Shown here: positions 7,667-12,593 of the stretch, one piece after another
How the letters are laid out: each line of letters opens with the position of its first letter
Position numbering within the stretch: position 1 is the stretch's first letter
Assembly (NCBI GenBank): GCA_964427915.1
Contig: CAYRWA010000014.1
Coordinates: 1 to 12,593, forward strand
Source of the DNA: JAGLCW01 sp964427915
Lineage (GTDB): Bacteria; Caldisericota; Caldisericia; UBA6126
Length of the DNA: 12,593 nucleotides
Reading direction: 5' to 3'
Position numbers and translations under genes: made by a program
Notes under the pieces: generated by a model
What the model was told of the DNA's origin: nothing
What the model saw: only the letters and a program-made list of their open reading frames with translations
Database searches by the model: none

Positions 7667-7770
7667 GGCTCATAAATGACTGTCATGATAATGATTTGTA
7701 CAATGGCGGGGGGTAAATCGTTGGACCGACAAAATGAAGGAACTTGTGTAAATCATTGAAGGACCCGGCA

Positions 7771-7887
7771 ATGAAAGATAGAATCATTGGATTAACAAAA
7801 GAAGATTTATTATGCTGTGAAAAAAAGTGGGGTAAACTCCCCAACTTTAAGGTGATGCCAAATGACAGAACAAAGAATATATTTTAA
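7771..7887 (+). CDS. Doubtful 38-codon ORF
   Basis: An ATG with AAGGA seven to eight bases upstream opens a frame of 38 codons ending in TAA. The peptide begins MKDRIIGLTKEDLLCCEKKW and has no recognisable family. The upstream DNA contains look-alike segments (AAATCGTTGGACC, AAATCATTGAAGGACC, GAATCATTGG), so the frame may be debris of a degraded gene rather than an active one. It stops 15 bases before the TTGACA of the ATPase promoter. Confidence 0.2.
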   Translation: MKDRIIGLTKEDLLCCEKKWGKLPNFKVMPNDRTKNIF

Positions 7888-7902
7888 ATAGTGAATGCAC
7901 TA

Positions 7903-7930
7903 TTGACAATGCTGCAATTTTCTTTATCCT
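7903..7930 (+). promoter_or_regulatory. Sigma-70-like promoter of the ATPase gene
   Basis: TTGACA (7903-7908), a 16-base spacer, then TATCCT (7925-7930), ending 33 bases before the ATG at 7964. The -10 box overlaps the first dyad repeat (7928-7943), and a further perfect 6-4-6 inverted repeat, ATAGTG-AATG-CACTAT (7888-7903), abuts the -35 box. This arrangement is what one expects of a repressed or autoregulated promoter. Confidence 0.5.
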
Positions 7931-7959
7931 ACTCATAAGTAGGCTACTTGAAAGTAGGG
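7928..7959. repeat. Two tandem 15-bp dyad repeats upstream of the ATPase gene (operator-like)
   Basis: Two units in a row, TACTCATAAGTAGGC (7930-7944) and TACTTGAAAGTAGGG (7945-7959). Each is itself palindromic around a four-base centre (CCTACT-CATA-AGTAGG; CTACT-TGAA-AGTAG). They fill the space from the -10 box to the start codon, including the GTAGGG that would serve as the ribosome site. The first unit is repeated almost exactly just after the gene (9376). Confidence 0.6.
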
Positions 7960-7963
7960 TAAA

Positions 7964-9364
7964 ATGTTTATAGGTCGCAGAAAAGAATTAGATGTTTTAA
8001 ACAAAGAATATTCCAACGATAGCTTTCGCTTCGTTGTTCTGTATGGAAGGCGAAGGGTGGGTAAAACGTCACTCATTTCTAAATTTCTTGAGGCGAAAAA
8101 AGCAATCTTCTACATAGCCACTGAACAAAATGATAAACTCGCTCTAGAAAATTTCTCAGAAAAAGTATTGACCGTTTTTCCCTCAGCAAAATCAATGATA
8201 GATACGTTTCCCACATGGGAAAAAGCATTTACCTATATCGTCAAGGAAGCAAAAGGAGAAAGAATCGTCCTCGCTATTGATGAGTATCCATATATAGCAA
8301 ATAGCAATTCTGCGTTATCTTCCATTTTACAAAAACTCATTGATACGACCTTTAAGAATAGTCGGTTGTTTCTTTTACTGTGCGGATCGTCCATGAGTTT
8401 TATGGAAAACCAGATTTTGGGATACCAAAGCCCCCTATACGGAAGAAGAACTGCTCAAATAAAACTGGAAGCATTTGATTTTTTTGATAGCGCATTGTTC
8501 TTTTCTCCCTTCTCTTTGGAAGAAAAAATGATCGCATACGCTGCATTTGGAGGTAATCCGCAGTACTTGTGTTATTGCCAGGAATCACCAAATGTATATG
8601 CAGCAATACATGATAATTTTTTGACAAAAACAGGTCCGTTATACGAAGAGCCCGAAAATCTTCTCAAACAAGAACTTAGAGAGCCCGCCACATACAATAC
8701 AATCATACAGGCGGTAGCCAAAGGATCTAGCAAGTTAAATGAGATCGCAACAAAAACAGGCGAAGATGGTAAAAAGTGTGCAAAGTATCTGAAATCATTG
8801 ATATCGCTTCAAATTGTCTACAAAGAATACCCCATCGGTAGGGAGTCTGAAAGAAACGGTATTTACAAGCTCAGGGATAATATGTTCAAGTTTTGGTATC
8901 GGTTTATACCCCAAAACAATTCCAGTATAGAAGCAAATCACGGTCAAGAAGTACTACAAAACCGAATTATACCAAATCTCAACCACTATATTGGTCCTAT
9001 TTTTGAAGACGTTTGTACACAATATTTAATGCGTAAAAATTGGTCTTCCTTCGTACCGTTTCCATTTCATACGATCGGACGCTGGTGGGGATCAAATCCA
9101 GTAACCAAGAAGCAAAACGAAATTGATATCGTTGCGCAGGGGGACAATGGAACACTCCTAGGTGAATGCAAATGGACAACAGAACCGGTTGGTAAGGAGG
9201 TATTAGATAAGATCATAACAATCGCTTCCATGGTAAAAAGTTTTCAAAACCAGCACTATATATTATTCTCAAAATCAGGATTTACAAACACTTTGAAAAC
9301 GATATCCGAAACCAAGCCAAATATCCAACTTATTAACTACGACGAATCATTCCTGTCGCTATAG
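7964..9364 (+). CDS. ATPase_2/DUF234 AAA+ family ATPase with PD-(D/E)XK-like C-terminus
   Basis: The 466-residue protein begins FIGRRKELDVL, typical of the archaeal/bacterial ATPase_2 (STAND-related AAA+) family. The Walker A loop is GRRRVGKTS (28-36); Walker B is IVLAIDEYPYI (101-111) with Asp106-Glu107; a sensor-like LLLCGSSMSFM follows (137-147). Residues about 240-290 look like a winged helix (SKLNEIATKTG, then KCAKYLKSLISLQIVYKEYP). The C-terminus (from about 340) is DUF234-like, with an FED at 347-349, then NEIDIVAQ (385-392) and LLGECKW (398-404). This is the E...ExD...ExK order of PD-(D/E)XK nuclease folds, with Asp388, Glu401 and Lys403. Such genes are common, solitary and scattered in anaerobes and archaea; their function is not established. 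It is a one-gene unit with its own promoter. The ATG at 7964 has only a weak GTAGGG ribosome site, embedded in a dyad repeat. Confidence 0.9.
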   Translation: MFIGRRKELDVLNKEYSNDSFRFVVLYGRRRVGKTSLISKFLEAKKAIFYIATEQNDKLALENFSEKVLTVFPSAKSMIDTFPTWEKAFTYIVKEAKGERIVLAIDEYPYIANSNSALSSILQKLIDTTFKNSRLFLLLCGSSMSFMENQILGYQSPLYGRRTAQIKLEAFDFFDSALFFSPFSLEEKMIAYAAFGGNPQYLCYCQESPNVYAAIHDNFLTKTGPLYEEPENLLKQELREPATYNTIIQAVAKGSSKLNEIATKTGEDGKKCAKYLKSLISLQIVYKEYPIGRESERNGIYKLRDNMFKFWYRFIPQNNSSIEANHGQEVLQNRIIPNLNHYIGPIFEDVCTQYLMRKNWSSFVPFPFHTIGRWWGSNPVTKKQNEIDIVAQGDNGTLLGECKWTTEPVGKEVLDKIITIASMVKSFQNQHYILFSKSGFTNTLKTISETKPNIQLINYDESFLSL

Positions 9365-9375
9365 AGTGTATAACT

Positions 9376-9417
9376 TACTCATAAGTAGACTACTCGTGAG
9401 TCGGTTATTAGTAACCA
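9376..9417. repeat. 15-bp dyad repeats downstream of the ATPase gene
   Basis: TACTCATAAGTAGAC (9376-9390), TACTCGTGAGTCGGT (9391-9405), then a degenerate third unit starting TATTAGTAACC (9406). The first unit matches the upstream copy at 7930 in 18 of 19 bases through the following TACT. GGTTA-TTAG-TAACC (9403-9416) is an additional perfect five-base-arm palindrome. The block starts 11 bases after the ATPase stop. Confidence 0.6.
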
Positions 9418-9655
9418 CCCTATGTTTCTGGGGGGGGATTGTTATTTCCATTTCATACATTTCGAATATATCAAAAAACTATTAGGTGGTGCGGAAATAA
9501 TCTTGGACTCTAAAACAAGCCAATAGGATGTGCGGTTGTTTTCATATGAAGACCCACAAGGTTGTCTAGACTTTTTGATACACTTTCAATCTATTACAGG
9601 GCGAACGAGGGGGATTGGGTTGATTGGTGAATAGTAATATTTGTGGGCTGTATCT
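9418..9655. other. Spacer between the ATPase repeats and the alarmone-synthetase operon
   Basis: No gene is seen. It holds a run of eight G (9430-9437). The minus-strand operon ends on its right side and the ATPase unit on its left. I found no strong terminator hairpin for either unit. Confidence 0.5.
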
Positions 9656-9856
9656 TCAGTATTCCCTATTGATCAATTCTTTGTAATAATCTGTTTCTGC
9701 AAATTTGCAAAAGTGTTCGAAATCTTTCTTTTCTTCTTTTCTTGTATAGTTCTCTGCTTTATTGGGTAGAACATCTTTTTTGATTTTACCACTTTTCAAG
9801 TCCTCGATAAATCTCTTTGCGGCTTCTTTCGCTTTCGTTGAATCAGTAACGTTCAT
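9656..9856 (-). CDS. Small charged protein, last gene of the alarmone-synthetase operon
   Basis: This is a 66-residue, lysine- and glutamate-rich protein that I do not recognise. It begins MNVTDSTKAKEAAKRFIEDL, looks mostly helical (about residues 6-25 and 43-62) with a polar, basic middle (SGKIKKDVLPNKAENYTRKE), and has no membrane segment. The frame is open to 9877, but the ATG at 9856 is favoured because AGGAGG (9862-9867) is five bases upstream; the adjacent ATG at 9859 is too close. It follows the 173-residue gene by 60 bases on the same strand and is probably co-transcribed. Size and charge would suit an antitoxin or DNA/RNA-binding accessory, but this is a guess from context only. Confidence 0.6.
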   Translation of the reverse strand: MNVTDSTKAKEAAKRFIEDLKSGKIKKDVLPNKAENYTRKEEKKDFEHFCKFAETDYYKELINREY

Positions 9857-9861
9857 CATAT

Positions 9862-9867
9862 CCTCCT
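9862..9867 (-). promoter_or_regulatory. Ribosome binding site that fixes the start at 9856
   Basis: AGGAGG on the minus strand, five bases before the ATG at 9856-9854. It favours the 66-residue product over longer readings. Confidence 0.7.
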
Positions 9868-9916
9868 CTTCCATCACTCTTCCTAAAGACCTTAGTGATC
9901 TCGGTAAGAACTTTGG

Positions 9917-10438
9917 TTACTTACTCGTGATTCTTCCGGTTAAAAAAGAGCTCATAGCAAGCTCAATAGACTGTGGATCACACTGCCTGTACATTAAAAA
10001 GTATAGAAACAGGTCGATATACTCATCAACAGATTCCATTTGCTCTTTGTTTAGAGGAACCTCACTATCTTTATACAAAACTTCATTGACAATAAGGGTC
10101 ATGCAGAATCGTTCATTTAAAAAAATATCCTTATCATTGTCTTCACGTAGCGCTCTGATAAGAACAATTGGCTTTCTGCGAATGATCCAAGTAACAGTAT
10201 ATGCAGTGATTTTAACAATATTGACCTTATCAATAAAATGGAAGTTTTTGAGCCTAAAAATGTCTGCAAAGTAGTCCATAATAACGTGTTGCAAGATGTC
10301 TGGATTACATTCCGCAATTCCTTCGTTACCGGAAGCTTCGATAAAGTCATTCATTTTTTTCTCTAAAAAACTATAACGTTCAGCAATTCGTTCTTCCGTG
10401 AAGTGTCTAACAATAGTATCATAACTAACAGAATGCAT
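9917..10438 (-). CDS. Unrecognised 173-residue protein, third gene of the operon
   Basis: The product is 173 residues, largely helical by eye, with no signal peptide. Its hydrophobic stretches (HVIMDYFADIFRL, VKITAYTVTWII, YIDLFLYFLMY) look like packed amphipathic helices rather than clear membrane spans. I know no family for it. The ATG at 10438 has GAGGTG (10443-10448) four bases upstream, and the gene starts 39 bases after the previous stop. Its position two genes behind a RelA/SpoT-type synthetase makes it a candidate antitoxin or accessory factor if the operon is of the toxSAS kind. Nothing in the protein itself shows this. Confidence 0.75.
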   Translation of the reverse strand: MHSVSYDTIVRHFTEERIAERYSFLEKKMNDFIEASGNEGIAECNPDILQHVIMDYFADIFRLKNFHFIDKVNIVKITAYTVTWIIRRKPIVLIRALREDNDKDIFLNERFCMTLIVNEVLYKDSEVPLNKEQMESVDEYIDLFLYFLMYRQCDPQSIELAMSSFLTGRITSK

Positions 10439-10477
10439 GGTTCACCTCGTTTTCAAATACCAGGTTTATCGTAAGTA

Positions 10478-10702
10478 TCAACTTACTGAATTGTGAGAAA
10501 ACATTATAGGTTTCGGTACAATATGATTCCGGGCAATAGAATGAAAGATACTTGTTTTTAGAAAATTATTGTAGGTTATATAATCCTCAACAACAATTTC
10601 ATCTCTAAAATCCATGCCCTTATTTGGGCTTGTATATTGTCGTAGCTTGTCATGTTTTAGCTTTCGGATGAACTTTTGTGTGTTTTCGCTGTACATATTC
10701 AC
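10478..10702 (-). CDS. Unrecognised 74-residue protein, second gene of the operon
   Basis: This is a small basic protein whose N-terminal third is helical and lysine-rich (TQKFIRKLKHDKLRQY), followed by an acidic segment (FRDEIVVEDYITY) and a short hydrophobic tail. No known family comes to mind. The start is read as GTG (10702-10700) because AAGGAG (10708-10713) is five bases before it; the ATG two codons later would be 11 bases away. It begins 22 bases after the stop of the broken alarmone-synthetase gene, the closest spacing in the operon. By position it is therefore the best candidate for a direct partner or antitoxin of that enzyme. Confidence 0.6.
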   Translation of the reverse strand: MNMYSENTQKFIRKLKHDKLRQYTSPNKGMDFRDEIVVEDYITYNNFLKTSIFHSIARNHIVPKPIMFSHNSVS

Positions 10703-10724
10703 AGTAACTCCTTTCTTAACACGA

Positions 10725-11813
10725 TTACAAACCAGTTTTTATTCTGCTGTTAATCCGGTCAGAAGGATTCACAACAGAATCAATTTGTGAGAATTCTCTA
10801 CTTTCTTGTTTTGTTTCTCTGCTTTTAGATTCTAATTCGGATTTTTCTACAATGACAGGATACTCTAAATCCCTTTCAGCATAGTGAGTCTTACATACAT
10901 TGACTGCGTCTTCTGGTAAATACCAATACATGGATAACATATCATCAATTTCATTGGTTAATTTCGATATATGATCCGTATATCGCTTTAGAAAAACATT
11001 TTTCTCATTATCCGGATAACAAACATCATGGCTGAACTCGGCATATATCTCATCAGCCATGGTTCTCAGCTGTATCTCGCAATACACATCATAGATTTTG
11101 ACTACATAATGAATTGAACGCTAACCTCTGTAGGAAAGTTTGCTTTTTATTTTGTGGGAAGTAAAATCTGCCGAACCAAATCGCATGAATAGAATTGGTT
11201 CTTCAACTATGTAAACACTGCTTTTGTCAAGATCCCTAAAGTTGTAGTCAGGTTTTTGATCAAATCTTATGTAGTTTTGTTTTTTGTCAATTGCGTTTGA
11301 TCTTATGAATTCATCGATCTCTTTCCAATCTTTAGCATATTTCAACAAGATTCTACCGCCCACAAAATCTGTAATTATCTTGTAATAGTTTTGTACGTTT
11401 ATATCTTGGTATTTCTGTTGAATAGCAGACAACTTTCTAATGATTTTGTACAGAAGGTGCTCTTCATCTTTAATCCTTGTGCTTATAAAGTGAATGTGTT
11501 TGGTTTGTTTTTTCATGTTATTCAAGAATGTTATCAAAAATTCTTGAGCTTTTTCTAAACAACTTTTTCTCTTAACAAAATCACAATAAATTGAATGTAA
11601 ATCCGTCCAAGTTATATGCTGGTTCTTCTCTAACCAAGAAATCATTTCTTTACAATCATACTTTTCTTCAAAATAATTTCTACAAATCTCTTCCAAAGTA
11701 CCCTCATCTATCAACAAATTTAACTTTTCCGAAATCAAATCAGCTAAATCAACCTGTACCACAGAACGATACTTTTCTAAACGAAAACATCTATATTGTA
11801 CCAATGATTGCAT
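10725..11813 (-). pseudogene. RelA/SpoT-domain (p)ppGpp synthetase interrupted by one in-frame TAG
   Basis: Two open stretches (11813-11121, 230 codons; 11120-10725) lie in the same frame, separated only by TAG at 11121-11123. Together they encode a 362-position protein with a RelA/SpoT nucleotidyltransferase domain: FISTRIKDEEHLLYKI (109-124, Arg113/Lys115), IITDFVGGRILL (146-157, metal-binding Asp149), YRG-stop-RSIHYVVK (228-239) and YCEIQLRTMADEIYAEFSH (244-262, Glu246). Family members transfer pyrophosphate from ATP to GDP/GTP, or to tRNA in some toxins. No HD hydrolase, TGS or ACT domain is present, so it was a small synthetase. The stop replaces the Tyr of G-Y-R-S-I-H, which stacks on the acceptor guanine; TAC/TAT to TAG is one base change. 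All other key residues remain, so the break looks recent. The ATG at 11813 follows a stop codon directly and lacks a well-spaced ribosome site; AGAGG lies 18 bases away. The true 5' end may also be damaged. Confidence 0.85.
11121..11123 (-). other. Premature TAG at the conserved Tyr codon of GYRSIH
   Basis: On the minus strand the reading is AGA GGT TAG CGT TCA ATT CAT: R G stop R S I H. Translation continues in the same frame with all downstream motifs intact, so this is a nonsense change and not a frameshift. Confidence 0.9.
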
Positions 11814-12260
11814 TCAATGCAACTGAAATTACCTCTAAATGAACTCTATGCTCGTAAATCTCCCCAAAAGGTGGAATGGAAACAATCTTGAACTTTACAT
11901 TTGGTTTCCGCTACTTCCAAAACAAAAGAAAGCCATTTGGAAGAGGAAAACGTGTTTATCAAGCGAAATTACTAAAGCGCAACGAATCATATTCCAGAGA
12001 TTACAGATTGTGTTGCCTAACTTGTAGAAAAGTGAAGTACAAAATGCTACAATGAATGCATCGAGGTAGCGATTGAATGCTCTTGTGATTAAACAACATG
12101 TATTTTTGGATAGGTGAAATGAAAACAACCTTATGTATATTTCTGACCAGCAGAGTGAGTCCATTTCTAAGGTGTCGTATGCACCTTTATTCAAGATACC
12201 AGGGGCTCCCTTCTAACAGATGGTCAGTATTTGATTACATAGGAAGAGAGGGTACGATAA
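11814..12260. other. Divergent spacer upstream of the alarmone-synthetase operon
   Basis: About 450 bases between the minus-strand operon and the plus-strand gene at 12261. Open frames on either strand (for example 11839-12027 + and 11895-12194 -) lack ribosome sites and protein-like composition, so I call no gene. It should hold both promoters, but no clear -35/-10 pair was found. A short inverted pair ATCG-AGGTAG-CGAT lies at about 12060-12073. Confidence 0.45.
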
Positions 12261-12593
12261 ATGACTGAAAGTAAAGCGCAAAAAATGTTTGAAAAGTATA
12301 ATCCGGTTGAAGAAGTAACTCGTTGTCCAAGGGGTCGCTCTCCTGTTCGCAAAGAACTGGACCACTACGCAAAGGCTGCTGTGAACCTGTACGGTGTCAT
12401 CTCCAAAAAAGAACTCGCTCAAATATTTAACAGTCAGAACACAGAACAAACCACCCCCGACGAAATTTTCACATTGCTGTTACCGCTGGTACTAAAACAA
12501 AAATGGTATTGCTTTTATAAACATTACATCGTCCACTACTTGGCAATCAACAACTTTGCATTTGCCGACTCCTGGATCATTGTACAGGGTGAC
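12261..12593 (+). CDS. N-terminal part of an uncharacterised protein (runs off the right edge)
   Basis: An ATG at 12261, preceded by AGGAAGAGAGG about nine bases upstream, opens a frame of 111 codons that is still open at the window end. The peptide starts MTESKAQKMFEKYNP, then CPRGRSPVRKELDHYAKAA and VNLYGVISKKELAQIFN, followed by LLLPLVLKQKWYCFYKHYIVH. A helical pattern with a winged-helix-like 'yGvIskkELaqIfN' segment is visible. Its codon use is richer in G/C third positions than the synthetase operon beside it. I recall similar N-termini in uncharacterised Clostridia proteins, some carrying a C-terminal SEC-C zinc motif, but the C-terminus is not in this window and the function is unknown. 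Confidence 0.75.
   Translation, partial: MTESKAQKMFEKYNPVEEVTRCPRGRSPVRKELDHYAKAAVNLYGVISKKELAQIFNSQNTEQTTPDEIFTLLLPLVLKQKWYCFYKHYIVHYLAINNFAFADSWIIVQGD

Larger units (their letters stand above)
7201..7963. other. Long spacer between divergent SBBP and ATPase genes
   Basis: About 760 bases between two divergently read genes. I see no well-supported gene. It holds a hairpin-rich element (7419-7460), a 13-base palindrome ATTGGTTACCAAT (7476-7488), two AT-rich inverted repeats (7611-7666), a doubtful 38-codon frame (7771-7887), and the ATPase promoter with its dyads (7888-7957). The minus-strand part (7201 to about 7620) may be the 5' leader of the SBBP mRNA, but I could not place its promoter. 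Confidence 0.5.

Noticed and set aside
9922..9933. Further copy of the ATPase dyad unit (TACTCGTGATTC)
   Set aside because: It is close to the unit at 9391 but lies in the last codons of the 173-residue gene and is not palindromic; probably chance.
11121..11123. TAG as a sense codon (recoded amber)
   Set aside because: Other genes in the window end with TAG at sensible protein ends and with standard-length domains, so the standard code is more likely.
11895..12194. 99-codon minus-strand frame upstream of the synthetase operon
   Set aside because: Hydrophobic and Cys-rich by chance reading, no ribosome site, and no link to the RelA/SpoT frame; not protein-like.
12213..12449. 78-codon minus-strand frame at the right end
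   Set aside because: It is antisense to the well-formed plus-strand gene starting at 12261, which has a ribosome site and sensible codon use.

Overview
The window looks like an accessory region of an AT-rich bacterial genome, most likely a Bacillota (Clostridia-like) anaerobe. This is inferred from strong AGGAGG-type ribosome binding sites, a lipobox lipoprotein, a secreted SBBP-repeat protein with no outer-membrane features, TTG/GTG starts and the overall base composition. No rRNA, tRNA, CRISPR array or phage gene was seen.

Layout, left to right. (1) Bases 2-97 (+) hold the last 31 codons of what looks like an IS110-family transposase. (2) Convergent with it, nine bases away, is a lipoprotein gene (107-817, -). 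(3) After a gene-poor stretch comes a tight two-gene unit on the minus strand. The upstream gene (2172-3644, TTG start) encodes a very divergent relative of the mannitol/polyol long-chain dehydrogenases. The downstream gene (1249-2157) encodes an unrecognised partner. (4) A long gene (3765-7187, -) encodes a secreted protein with a seven-unit, 72-residue SBBP repeat, predicted to form a seven-bladed propeller, followed by two Ig-like/DUF11-like domains and a PKD-like domain. (5) About 770 bases without a convincing gene separate it from the next gene; they hold several inverted repeats, a hairpin-rich element and a sigma-70-like promoter. (6) A stand-alone ATPase_2/DUF234 AAA+ ATPase with a PD-(D/E)XK-like C-terminus (7964-9364, +) follows. 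It is bracketed by near-identical copies of a 15-bp dyad repeat. (7) A four-gene minus-strand operon (11813 down to 9656) starts with a RelA/SpoT-type (p)ppGpp synthetase gene. That gene is broken by one in-frame TAG at the Tyr codon of its GYRSIH motif. Three small unrecognised genes follow. (8) Bases 12261-12593 (+) hold the start of an open reading frame that runs off the window.

The genes do not form one pathway. The region reads as a patchwork of cargo: an IS fragment, a cell-surface protein, a two-gene cassette, an isolated ATPase with its own repeats, and a decaying alarmone-synthetase operon that could be of the toxin-antitoxin (toxSAS) type. The three most interesting items are the nonsense codon in the alarmone synthetase, the dyad repeats on both sides of the ATPase gene, and the dehydrogenase-like protein with its unknown partner.
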